Positions 6,938 through 13,623 of a stretch of DNA of 19,449 bases are shown here, piece by piece. The position numbers and the translations under genes are program-made. Source of the stretch: Desulfuromonas sp. (GTDB lineage Bacteria; Desulfobacterota; Desulfuromonadia; Desulfuromonadales; SZUA-401); the NCBI GenBank assembly GCA_002869605.1, contig PKUI01000020.1, forward strand, positions 1 through 19,449. Reading direction: 5' to 3'. The number at the start of each line of letters is the position of its first letter. Position 1 is the stretch's first letter. The notes beneath the pieces were generated by a model. It saw only the letters and a program-made list of their open reading frames with translations. It did no database searches and was not told the origin of the DNA.

Positions 6938-8032
6938 TCAGGCGTTGACCACGTGCCCGTCGGAGCTGCTGACGTCAAGAGCGAACAGTTCATTGAAAAT
7001 CTCCTGCACCGTTTCCATGCGGTTGGCCTTCCAAGCATTGCTGCCGCAGAAAATCAGCCCGGTTTCGATATCGCCGCGCTGTGCACGGTCGAGGGCATGG
7101 ACGATACAGAAGCGCTCCTGTCCAACCTTGTAGGCGCACTTTTTCAGGCAATTGGAAGGGCAGCGCACTCCGAGGTCGACGTCACGGGCACGTACCGCGT
7201 CAATATTTTTCTTGATCGCCCGGCCAGGCAGACCGGCAGGGCTCATGATCAGGCCGATATCATCGGGGGTACAATCGAGGTAAGCCTGTTTGAAGGCCAT
7301 ATCGGCATCACACTCTTCGGTGGTGACGAAGCGACTGCCCATCTGCACTCCGTCGGCACCCTGCTCAAGGGCGTGTAGCAGGTCGGCCCTGTCCCACACA
7401 CCACCGGCGGCGATTACCGGAACCTCGGCATCGTACTTTTCAACAAACAACTGCTTGACACCGCGCACCGTGGCGTACTGATCGTACTCCCCGGTACCGA
7501 TGTTTTCCAGTTTTTCACCCAGATGACCGCCGGCGGTATCGGGATCCTCGACCACCACGGCATCCGGCAGACGCTGATAGGTTTTGAACCACTTGCGCGC
7601 GATCAGTTCGGCAGCCTTCACCGACGAGACGATCGGCACCAGCGCAACCTCGGGAAAACCGGCCGTCAACTCCGGCAGGTTCATCGGCAGGCCGGCACCG
7701 CTGACAATCACTTTGGCCCCGGCAGCACACGCGGCACGCACAACGTCGTCGAAATTGGTTACCGCGACCATGCAGTTCACCCCGACCACACCTTCCGGAG
7801 CAATGGCGTACGCTTTGCGAATCTCGTCGGCCAGCGCCTCGGAATCGGCCTCGAAATAGTTTTTGCCGGTATAGCGCTCGCTGTTGAGGGCCAGTCCGGC
7901 AGCGGCTACCAGGCCAATGCCACCGCAGCGGGCCACATGCCCGGCGAGGCTGCCACCAGAGATACGCACGCCCATCCCTCCCTGAATCACGGGATAGGGA
8001 ACTTCGTAACGTCCTATCGTAAGTTGCGTCAT
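6938..8032 (-). CDS. Nitronate monooxygenase / FabK-like FMN oxidoreductase
   Basis: 364 residues of the NMO (2-nitropropane dioxygenase)/FabK TIM-barrel flavoprotein family. The N-terminal VIQGGMGVRISGG and GGIGLVAAAG segments, the AGGHLG motif (His near 170), the AAGGV strand (about 208-212) and GVQMGSRF (about 228-235) form the FMN site. Members oxidise alkyl nitronates or, as FabK, reduce enoyl-ACP; the sequence does not separate these. The C-terminal part has a Cys-rich stretch, C291-x3-C295-x3-C299 and C309, which could bind a metal or cluster. The ATG at 8032 is chosen because AAGGAG lies 7 bases upstream; the ATG at 8035 is 4 bases away and is possible. It is divergent from the kinase operon, with a palindrome in the shared region. 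Confidence 0.88.
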   Translation of the reverse strand: MTQLTIGRYEVPYPVIQGGMGVRISGGSLAGHVARCGGIGLVAAAGLALNSERYTGKNYFEADSEALADEIRKAYAIAPEGVVGVNCMVAVTNFDDVVRAACAAGAKVIVSGAGLPMNLPELTAGFPEVALVPIVSSVKAAELIARKWFKTYQRLPDAVVVEDPDTAGGHLGEKLENIGTGEYDQYATVRGVKQLFVEKYDAEVPVIAAGGVWDRADLLHALEQGADGVQMGSRFVTTEECDADMAFKQAYLDCTPDDIGLIMSPAGLPGRAIKKNIDAVRARDVDLGVRCPSNCLKKCAYKVGQERFCIVHALDRAQRGDIETGLIFCGSNAWKANRMETVQEIFNELFALDVSSSDGHVVNA

Positions 8033-8067
8033 CATCCTACTCCTTGCCCGGGCGCAAGAGTGCCCGC

Positions 8068-8081
8068 TGGTCATGTGACCA
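8068..8081. promoter_or_regulatory. 14-bp perfect palindrome TGGTCATGTGACCA between divergent genes
   Basis: TGGTCA-TG-TGACCA lies 36 bases upstream of the flavoprotein ATG and about 105 bases upstream of the kinase ATG. On the minus strand it overlaps TATGGT, a possible -10 box, which would suit a repressor of the flavoprotein gene. The TGGTC/GACCA half-sites resemble those of GntR-type regulators, but the spacing differs from FadR. Confidence 0.5.
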
Positions 8082-8104
8082 TAGCAAAGTTACGCACTCG
8101 GCAA

Positions 8105-8137
8105 TGTAATAGTTGTGTAAAAGTGGCGTAAACGGCG
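8105..8137 (+). promoter_or_regulatory. Three 11-bp direct repeats upstream of the two-component operon
   Basis: TGTAATAGTTG, TGTAAAAGTGG and CGTAAACGGCG are adjacent and exactly in register (8105, 8116, 8127). OmpR/PhoB-type regulators bind as head-to-tail dimers on direct repeats spaced about one helical turn (10-11 bp). The block ends 48 bases before the kinase start, a fitting place for activation of the kinase-regulator-phospholipase operon by its own regulator. Confidence 0.6.
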
Positions 8138-8185
8138 ACAACTTCTCCCTTGCGATGGTCGATGACGAGTGGTAAGAAGAGATTC

Positions 8186-9142
8186 ATGAAACTTCTACGC
8201 CGTATATTCAGCCCCTTAAGCGCCTTTATCGGCATCCAAATCGTTTGGCTCGCGGTGCTGCTGTTCTGGATCGACTGGTTCCTCGGTCGCCATTACGAAC
8301 TAAAAAGATTGGCAAGCCGTATCAGCCCCGAACTCGCCTCCGGCGAAGTCGACTGGTTCATCCTCGCCGAGGGGATCGTGCTGCTGGTCGCAATCCTGAT
8401 CGGGGTCTACGTCATCTTCCTCTTCTGGCGACGCCAGGCTGCCCTCTACCGTACCCAACGCGATCTGATCGCCCAGGTCACCCACGAACTCAAATCGCCG
8501 CTGGCCTCGATCCAGCTGCATCTCGAAACCCTGCAGCGCCACAATGTACCGGCTGAAAAAACCGCCGGCTTTGTCGAAACCATGCTCGGGGACACCGCCC
8601 GACTGCGCAGCCTGATTGACAACCTGCTGATGGCCAACCGCCTGGAGCGCCGCGGCATCCGCCTGGTCATGCGCCCCACCGACCTCTCGAGCTTCGTGCG
8701 GGACTATTTTGAGAACCGTGTCGATGTCGCCTCCAACTTGAAGCTGAAACTCGACATCACACCCGGACTGACCATCGAAGGCGACACCGAGGCGCTCGAA
8801 ACCGCCCTGCGCAACCTGTTTGAAAATGCCCTGCTCTACGGCGGGAGCGACCCACACGTGCGCATCGAGCTACATCGGGACGGCCGCTTCTCCCATCTGG
8901 TGATGCGCGACCGCGGACGGGGGATCGGCAAAAAGGACCTGAAGAAAATCTTCCGTCTGTTCTATCGTGCCCGCTGGGATGGTTCCAAGTCGCGCGGTAC
9001 CGGTCTCTGCCTGTTCATCGTACGCACCATCGTCAAACGGCACCGCGGAAAAATCTGGGCCGAGAGTGCCGGCCCCCATCAGGGGAGCGCCTTCCACATC
9101 ATGATCCCCTTAAGCTACAGCCGCCAGCGGAGCCGCGCATGA
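8186..9142 (+). CDS. Membrane sensor histidine kinase
   Basis: 318 residues from the ATG at 8186, chosen because AAGAAGAG lies just upstream; earlier TTG (8150) and ATG (8162) starts have no ribosome site. Two membrane helices (about 12-34 and 58-81) flank a short periplasmic loop of roughly 25 residues, too small for a classical ligand-binding domain. The dimerisation/phosphoacceptor box is VTHELKSPLASIQ, with the phosphorylated His at residue 100. The ATPase domain shows N214 (FENAL), the D-R-G-R-G-I-G box (242-248) and the GTGLCLFIV box (271-279). All catalytic elements are intact. The stop overlaps the regulator's start (ATGA), so the two are translationally coupled. The stimulus is unknown; the downstream outer-membrane phospholipase suggests an envelope signal (inference). 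Confidence 0.93.
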   Translation: MKLLRRIFSPLSAFIGIQIVWLAVLLFWIDWFLGRHYELKRLASRISPELASGEVDWFILAEGIVLLVAILIGVYVIFLFWRRQAALYRTQRDLIAQVTHELKSPLASIQLHLETLQRHNVPAEKTAGFVETMLGDTARLRSLIDNLLMANRLERRGIRLVMRPTDLSSFVRDYFENRVDVASNLKLKLDITPGLTIEGDTEALETALRNLFENALLYGGSDPHVRIELHRDGRFSHLVMRDRGRGIGKKDLKKIFRLFYRARWDGSKSRGTGLCLFIVRTIVKRHRGKIWAESAGPHQGSAFHIMIPLSYSRQRSRA

Positions 9143-9852
9143 AACAGCATATCCTGCTGGTCGAAGACGAGATGAGTATTGCCCAGGGGCTGCTGTTCAA
9201 CCTCGAGGCCGAAGGATACCAGGTCACCCATGCCCAGACCGGCGAAGAGGCTCTCGAGGCCCTCGCCCGAGAACATTTTCAGCTGGTGCTTCTCGACATC
9301 ATGCTGCCGGGAATCAGCGGCTTCGAGGTCTGCCGACAACTGCGCGAGCGGGACAACCAGCTACCGGTATTGATGCTGACCGCCCGAGAAACCGAGGAAG
9401 ACCGGGTACGCGGCCTGGGGCTGGGTGCCGACGACTACCTCGCCAAGCCGTTCAGCCTCGACGAGCTGATGCTGCGCATCGAAGGGATGCTCCGCCGCTC
9501 CGGGTGGTACCGGCCGGACTTCGTCGAACAGAGCGGTTACGTCTTTGGCAACAACCATATCGACTTCACCAACCAGCGTGCCGAAACCGAACACGGGGAG
9601 ATCGCCCTCACCGACCTCGAAACCCGCATGCTGAGGGCTTTCTTCGACAACGAGGGCATCGTGCTCAGCCGCAAGAAGCTACTCAGCAGCGTCTGGGGAG
9701 TCTCCCCACAGACCGAGACACGCACCCTCGACAACTTCGTGGTCCGCCTGCGCCGCTATTTCGAACACGACCCGTCGCACCCCGAGCACTTCCTCACCGT
9801 GCGCGGGCGCGGCTATCGCTTCGTGCAACACCCGGAAAAGGACCGAGAGTAG
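9139..9852 (+). CDS. OmpR/PhoB-family response regulator
   Basis: A 237-residue DNA-binding regulator. The receiver domain (1-120) has the acidic pair D10-E11, the phosphorylated D53 (LLDIMLPG), T81 and K103. The C-terminal winged-helix domain (about 135-232) shows the expected LTDLETRMLRAFFDNEGIVLS start, then the recognition region TRTLDNFVVRLRRYFE, and ends with the wing VRGRGYRF. It overlaps the kinase gene by 4 bases and is followed 5 bases later by the phospholipase gene, forming a three-gene operon. Its likely binding site is the set of 11-bp direct repeats at 8105-8137. Confidence 0.95.
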   Translation: MKQHILLVEDEMSIAQGLLFNLEAEGYQVTHAQTGEEALEALAREHFQLVLLDIMLPGISGFEVCRQLRERDNQLPVLMLTARETEEDRVRGLGLGADDYLAKPFSLDELMLRIEGMLRRSGWYRPDFVEQSGYVFGNNHIDFTNQRAETEHGEIALTDLETRMLRAFFDNEGIVLSRKKLLSSVWGVSPQTETRTLDNFVVRLRRYFEHDPSHPEHFLTVRGRGYRFVQHPEKDRE

Positions 9853-9857
9853 ACCCG

Positions 9858-10691
9858 ATGAAGCGTATCTTGTTGATCACCTGCCTGTGCCTGTTTGCCA
9901 CGTTTGCATACGCGGAACACAGCGGCTCTCCTCCCGAAACTCCAGCAAGCTGCCTTTCGCCGACGGCAACACTTACACCACGCGAAATCGAGCACCGTGT
10001 ACTGGATGAAATCCCGACCGACAGTGTCAGCCTGCACCGCCTTAACTACGCGATCCTTGGAGACAGGGACGCCAAAATGCAGTTCAGCTTCAAGTTCCGC
10101 CTCGCCAAGGAGCTACCACTCTATTTCGCCTACTCGAACATGGCATTGTGGGACATCTACGAGACCTCCAGCCCCTTCAACGACATCAACTTTATGCCCG
10201 AATTCTTCTACCGGTTTCATGGCAATAACAGCTGGTTGATCTCCACCGACGCCGGCTACATCCACACCTCCAACGGCAAGGACGGGGATCTATCCCGTTC
10301 CTGGGACCGCGTCGCCCTGCGTATCAACACCGCCTTCACCCCGGGGCCGATGCACCTGATCTGGATCACCGCCCTCTACGCGCCGCTGACCACCGGTGGC
10401 GAAAACAAAGACATCGAGGATTACCTCGGCTACTGGGAGACCTATTGCTACCTGCGCGGCCTGCTCGGTTCCAGGAGCGAGAACCTCGACCTCGAGTTCG
10501 CACTGCACAGCGGGCGAAATAGCACCCCCTTCGACCGGGGCAACATGACCATCGGCCTCAAATACCGCCTCCCAACCGACAACTTCACCCCTTACCTGTA
10601 TGCCCAGTATTTTTACGGCTACGGCGAGACCCTGCTCAGCTACAACGATAAAGAGAGTAAGTTCCGTGCCGGGCTGGCGTTCTTTTACTAG
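9858..10691 (+). CDS. pldA: Outer-membrane phospholipase A (OMPLA)
   Basis: 277 residues from the ATG at 9858; an open frame continues upstream but overlaps the regulator gene. The signal peptide is residues 1-19 (cleavage after AYA). The mature part is a 12-strand-type beta-barrel ending in an aromatic F-Y. OMPLA hydrolyses phospholipids that reach the outer leaflet after membrane damage. The active-site motif is present: H136-x-S138-N-G followed by SRSW-D150-R. In E. coli the triad is Ser144-His142-Asn156; here the third position is Asp rather than Asn, which would give a classical Ser-His-Asp arrangement. The gene is co-transcribed with the kinase and regulator, so expression is probably tied to an envelope signal. 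The 5-base gap and a weak GAGAG ribosome site suggest coupling. Confidence 0.92.
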   Translation: MKRILLITCLCLFATFAYAEHSGSPPETPASCLSPTATLTPREIEHRVLDEIPTDSVSLHRLNYAILGDRDAKMQFSFKFRLAKELPLYFAYSNMALWDIYETSSPFNDINFMPEFFYRFHGNNSWLISTDAGYIHTSNGKDGDLSRSWDRVALRINTAFTPGPMHLIWITALYAPLTTGGENKDIEDYLGYWETYCYLRGLLGSRSENLDLEFALHSGRNSTPFDRGNMTIGLKYRLPTDNFTPYLYAQYFYGYGETLLSYNDKESKFRAGLAFFY

Positions 10692-10723
10692 CGCAATAAA
10701 AACGGCCCATAATCAAAACAAAG

Positions 10724-10824
10724 CTTCTTGAATAAACTCAAGAAGATCTCACGCAAAGGCGCAAAGAACGCCTATAAACCTTGATTCTTATGACCTTCTT
10801 GGCGTCTTTGCGCCTTTGCGTGAG
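10724..10824. repeat. Intergenic inverted-repeat element of the CGCAAAG family
   Basis: CTCACGCAAAGGCGCAAAG (10748-10766) is the exact reverse complement of CTTTGCGCCTTTGCGTGAG (10806-10824). The pairing can extend through AACGCC/GGCGT with one bulge, leaving a loop of about 27 bases. A separate 8-bp hairpin, CTTCTTGA-6 nt-TCAAGAAG, lies just left of it (10724-10745). The right arm recurs at 1482-1500, so this is a dispersed repeat. It sits between the pldA stop and the convergent sulfite reductase gene. Confidence 0.75.
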
Positions 10825-10895
10825 GCGCTCTTCCCTTGTTCCGTGTTTACCCGATGTATAGCTTCAAGCTTTTTTCGGCGACAGGTCCGAACAAA

Positions 10896-10923
10896 AAAAG
10901 GGCGGGGATAACCCCGCCCTTTT
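10896..10923 (-). terminator. Strong bidirectional terminator between pldA and the sulfite reductase gene
   Basis: AAAAGGGCGGGG (10896-10907) and CCCCGCCCTTTT (10912-10923) make a 12-bp perfect stem with loop ATAA. On the minus strand seven T follow (10899-10893). It sits 22 bases after the sulfite reductase stop and can also stop transcripts coming from pldA. Confidence 0.92.
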
Positions 10924-10945
10924 CATCACTATCTCCGTCGACGCT

Positions 10946-11632
10946 TTAAACCGCAAACACCTCGTAGTTGTTGCCGAACACTTCCTGGCGAAACGTTTCG
11001 AGCCCCATCTCGTCGACGAACTTGCCGAGGCGACATCGGCGATCCTGGTCCCTGAACCAGGTCACCAGCGTGTCGATGATCTCCAACGCCTCGGCGTCGC
11101 TCGGCACGTGCTGGAACAGCTTGCGCGAGAGACGCGGCTGCGCGCCACCGTTTCCGCCGACCATCACATTCCACCCCTTGGGAGTACCGACCAGGGCAAT
11201 ATCCTTGACGCACCCTTCGCCGCAGTCGTTGATGCAGCCGGAGACCCCCATCTTGAATTTCCACGGTAGCTGCATACCGTGGTAGCGCTCGTCCATCGCC
11301 AGGCCGACCTCGACCGAGTTCTGCTGGCCGCGCTTACAAAAGGTGGTACCGGGACAGATCTTCACAGAGCGCACGCACATACCGATCACCTGCCCCGTCT
11401 CCTCGCCGACGTCACGCCAGGCGGCGTCGATCTGTTCCTCGGGGATGCCGACGATGGCGATTCGCTGGGCGCTGGTCAGCTTGAGCGCCTTGGCCTGATA
11501 CTTTTCGGCCACGTCGGCAATCTTGCGCAGGGTTGCCGGGTCGGTGATGCCGCCCGGGATATGTGGAGCGATGGCGTAGGTTTCCTTGTCGCGCTGGAGC
11601 ACCGCGCCCTTTTCCGGCTGGTCTTTCTTCAT
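10946..11632 (-). CDS. Small siroheme/[4Fe-4S] sulfite or nitrite reductase-like protein
   Basis: 228 residues. The cluster/siroheme motif is C93-x5-C99 (CPGTTFC) and C133-x3-C137 (CINDC), the arrangement shared by sulfite and nitrite reductases, with an extra C141. The N-terminal half is the ferredoxin-like half-domain of these enzymes. The size matches the low-molecular-weight monomeric assimilatory-type sulfite reductases of Desulfovibrio (about 218 residues) and the archaeal Dsr-like proteins, not the large two-repeat enzymes. The expected reaction is six-electron reduction of sulfite (or nitrite) in the cytoplasm; the true substrate and electron donor are unknown. AGGAGG lies 6 bases before the ATG. 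It is a single-gene unit with a strong promoter and a strong terminator. Confidence 0.88.
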   Translation of the reverse strand: MKKDQPEKGAVLQRDKETYAIAPHIPGGITDPATLRKIADVAEKYQAKALKLTSAQRIAIVGIPEEQIDAAWRDVGEETGQVIGMCVRSVKICPGTTFCKRGQQNSVEVGLAMDERYHGMQLPWKFKMGVSGCINDCGEGCVKDIALVGTPKGWNVMVGGNGGAQPRLSRKLFQHVPSDAEALEIIDTLVTWFRDQDRRCRLGKFVDEMGLETFRQEVFGNNYEVFAV

Positions 11633-11666
11633 GACTTCCTCCTGTTGGTCCTAAATTCAGCGCGGG

Positions 11667-11695
11667 ATTATAAGTGCTCCGCCGCCGCCGGTCAA
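11667..11695 (-). promoter_or_regulatory. Strong promoter of the sulfite reductase gene
   Basis: On the minus strand, TTGACC (11695-11690), 17 bases, TATAAT (11672-11667). Five and six of six match the sigma-70 consensus. The expected start, near 11660, leaves a leader of about 28 bases that includes AGGAGG. Confidence 0.75.
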
Positions 11696-11719
11696 TTCAG
11701 GTGGTCGTTTTCCGATAAA

Positions 11720-11750
11720 CGGTTGCAACCGCAGCCGGTTTCCTTATAAT
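11720..11750 (+). promoter_or_regulatory. Promoter of the quinone oxidoreductase gene with a palindrome over the -35
   Basis: TTGCAA (11723-11728), 16 bases, TATAAT (11745-11750). The -35 is embedded in a perfect 12-bp palindrome CGGTTGCAACCG (11720-11731), which would let a dimeric repressor block polymerase. The expected start near 11757 gives a leader of about 65 bases ending in AAGGAG. Confidence 0.6.
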
Positions 11751-11821
11751 CAGGAACACTGTTTTGCCGTATACGGATTTCCATGTCTGATTAAATCGTT
11801 ACTTTTGCCAAGGAGAGAGAA

Positions 11822-12814
11822 ATGAAAGCAGTACTGCTCGACGGGTTCGGTGGCCTTGATGTCCTCAAGGTCGGCGAAATCGACAAACCGTCCCCCAAGG
11901 AGGGGGAAGTCCTGATCAAGGTGGTCGCCACCACCATCAACCGTCCCGACCTGGTGCAGCGTGAAGGGAAGTACCCGGCCCCTCCCGGCGACTCGGAAAT
12001 CCTCGGTCTCGAAGTCTCCGGGGTCATCGAGGCGCTCGGCGCCGGCGTTGACGGCTGGAAGGTCGGCGACCGCGTGATGGCACTGGTCGGTGGCGGCGGT
12101 TATGCCGAATACGCCGTGGCCTACGCCACGCACGTGATGCCGATCCCCGAGAGCATGAGCTTCGAGGAGGCGGCCTGCGTCTGCGAATCGTACATCACCG
12201 CGTTTCTCAACGTCTTCATGATCGGCGACCTGCAGGACGGCCAGACCGCCATTTACCACGGCGGCGGCGGGGGTGTGAACACCGCGGCGATGCAGCTGAC
12301 CAAGGCGCTCACCCCCAGCGTCAAAACCATCGTCACCGCGCACCCGAGCAAGGCCGAGCGGGTCAAGGAACTCGGTGCCGACCTGGTGATCGATTACACC
12401 ACCACCCCCGACTTCACCGGCGCCGTGAAGGAGTTCACCGCCAAGAAGGGGGTCAACGTGATCCTCGACCACGTCGGCGCCAAGTACCTCGCGCCGAACA
12501 TGAACTCGCTGGCCTACAAGGGGAAGCTGGTGATCATTGGCATCATCTCCGGGATCAAGGCCGAGCTTAACCTCGCCCTGATGATGGTCAAGCGCCAGCA
12601 GATCATCGGCTCGGTGCTCCGCTCGCGCCCGGTCTCCGAGAAGGCCGAGATCATCGCCGAGTTCACCCGTCGCGCACTTCCTAAGTTCGCCGACCGCTCC
12701 ATCGTGCCGATCATCGAGAAGGTCTTCACCATCGACGAGGTGGTCGAGGCGCATCGCATGATGGAAGAGGACAAGCACTTCGGCAAGATCGTGCTCAAGT
12801 GCGGCGAAGCCTGA
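11822..12814 (+). CDS. Zinc-independent MDR oxidoreductase, quinone oxidoreductase (PIG3) type
   Basis: 330 residues of the medium-chain dehydrogenase/reductase superfamily. The N-terminal GroES-like catalytic domain has the INRPDLVQREGKYP segment typical of the QOR/PIG3 group, which lacks the zinc-binding Cys/His set. GLEVSGVIEALGAGV and the GDRVMALVGGGGYAEYA segment follow. The Rossmann fold (about 140-260) uses YHGGGGGVNTAA for the NADPH pyrophosphate loop; relatives usually read GGxSGVGTAA, so one Gly is Asn here. Such enzymes reduce quinones or enones with NADPH; the substrate is not evident. AAGGAG lies 7 bases before the ATG. The gene is divergent from the sulfite reductase gene, about 190 bases apart, and is closed by a long hairpin. 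Confidence 0.92.
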   Translation: MKAVLLDGFGGLDVLKVGEIDKPSPKEGEVLIKVVATTINRPDLVQREGKYPAPPGDSEILGLEVSGVIEALGAGVDGWKVGDRVMALVGGGGYAEYAVAYATHVMPIPESMSFEEAACVCESYITAFLNVFMIGDLQDGQTAIYHGGGGGVNTAAMQLTKALTPSVKTIVTAHPSKAERVKELGADLVIDYTTTPDFTGAVKEFTAKKGVNVILDHVGAKYLAPNMNSLAYKGKLVIIGIISGIKAELNLALMMVKRQQIIGSVLRSRPVSEKAEIIAEFTRRALPKFADRSIVPIIEKVFTIDEVVEAHRMMEEDKHFGKIVLKCGEA

Positions 12815-12833
12815 TCGTGAATCAATAACCTCA

Positions 12834-12876
12834 GAACCAGAGAGGGCGGCGTAATTCACGCCGCCCTCTCTGGTTC
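12834..12876 (+). terminator. Very stable hairpin after the quinone oxidoreductase gene
   Basis: A perfect 19-bp stem (12834-12852 with 12858-12876; core GAGAGGGCGGCGT) with loop AATTC, starting 20 bases after the stop codon. There is only a short T stretch afterwards (TTCC), so it may act as a terminator of modest efficiency or as a 3'-end protecting hairpin. Confidence 0.7.
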
Positions 12877-12931
12877 CAATCGTCTATTTCCACGTTATGA
12901 GCCCCCTGCTGCAGGGCAGAAAACCCTGGGC

Positions 12932-13336
12932 TCAAACCGCCATTGGCAACACAAAGGTCTGACGGTGATTCTTGTTTTCCAGCCCTTCTAGCAGCGCTCG
13001 TGCCTCGGCGTCGAGGTGACTCGGCACCACCAGATAAACCAGGCTCCCACGTTCGCGTGCAATGACCGAAAACGTCCTGAGTTCCTCCTGCGTCAGGGCA
13101 AAGCACAGCGAATCTTCTGTCTCGACCTCGAAAAGACATTCGCGCCCCTGGCGAGTTGCCGTTACATCCGGCGTAAAGAAAAACTCAGCTGCGCTTGAAT
13201 AGAGTCGTTCAGGCCGTCGGTCCTCAAATTCGGGAAGATGGTCGACGCGAATATCCTGATAGCCTTTCTCCCGCAGATCATCCACCAGGCGCTGGATCAA
13301 CCCATCATGACATTTTCTATTTTCTAGAGATCTCAC
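12932..13336 (-). CDS. Uncharacterised 134-residue protein with a PD-(D/E)xK-like pattern
   Basis: I do not recognise this protein. It is soluble, with no signal peptide or membrane helix. The middle reads TPDVTATRQGRECLFEVETE: a P-D (56-57) followed 13 residues later by E70-V-E72 on a strand. That order resembles the PD-(D/E)xK nuclease fold, with Glu in place of the Lys. The C-terminal half alternates helices and a hydrophobic strand (LVYLVVPS), which also fits such a fold. The nuclease idea is inference. The GTG at 13336 is chosen because GGAGG lies about 10 bases upstream. It stands alone on the minus strand, and no partner gene suggests a role. Confidence 0.72.
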   Translation of the reverse strand: MRSLENRKCHDGLIQRLVDDLREKGYQDIRVDHLPEFEDRRPERLYSSAAEFFFTPDVTATRQGRECLFEVETEDSLCFALTQEELRTFSVIARERGSLVYLVVPSHLDAEARALLEGLENKNHRQTFVLPMAV

Positions 13337-13489
13337 GAATTAGAATCCTCCAAACATTATTCATGTTTTCAGCATGTTACAATTGCAACAGGCAATGAAC
13401 ATGCCAAAACAAGTGGAGAATTACGCCGGCACTCCAATGCGGTCAAATGGCGACTTCTCAGGAAATCCCTGAGTCTTCATCGACTGACT
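13337..13489. other. Gene-free stretch with short inverted repeats
   Basis: No open frame of interest. It holds TGTTACAATTGCAACA (13375-13390; a palindrome with one mismatched pair), three copies of CATGTT/AACATG (13363, 13374, and inverted near 13397), and a small hairpin CTCAGG-5 nt-CCTGAG (about 13458-13474). The first two lie just upstream of the 134-residue gene and could be regulatory. Confidence 0.4.
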
Positions 13490-13543
13490 GCCCTGCAGCG
13501 ATGCCAAAATTCCTGCGCTATAATTTTGGCATCGCTGCAGGGC
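13490..13543. repeat. Perfect 22-bp inverted repeat with 10-base loop
   Basis: The left arm (13490-13511), starting GCCCTGCAGCGATGCC, is matched exactly by the right arm (13522-13543), ending GGCATCGCTGCAGGGC. The loop is CCTGCGCTAT. The outer part is GC-rich and the inner eight bases are A/T-rich. No T-tract follows on either strand, and the neighbouring terminator (13572-13600) is separate, so this is not an ordinary terminator. Confidence 0.8.
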
Positions 13544-13571
13544 GCCAAGTTAATGTCACCCCCCTGAATAC

Positions 13572-13600
13572 AAAAAAGGCCCATGCGAACACAGGCCTTT
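13572..13600 (-). terminator. Rho-independent terminator of the small-protein/beta-barrel operon
   Basis: AAAGGCC (13575-13581) pairs with GGCCTTT (13594-13600); on the minus strand the stem ends in six T (13577-13572). It lies 24 bases after the stop of the 83-residue gene. Confidence 0.8.
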
Positions 13601-13623
13601 AAGACGTGAACATCCACGAGAAT

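Noticed and set aside
9504..9857. Upstream extension of the phospholipase frame
   Set aside because: It overlaps the response regulator gene in another frame; the signal peptide starts exactly at the ATG at 9858.
11750..12859. 369-codon open frame on the minus strand
   Set aside because: Antisense shadow of the MDR oxidoreductase gene, which has a promoter, ribosome site and Rossmann motif.
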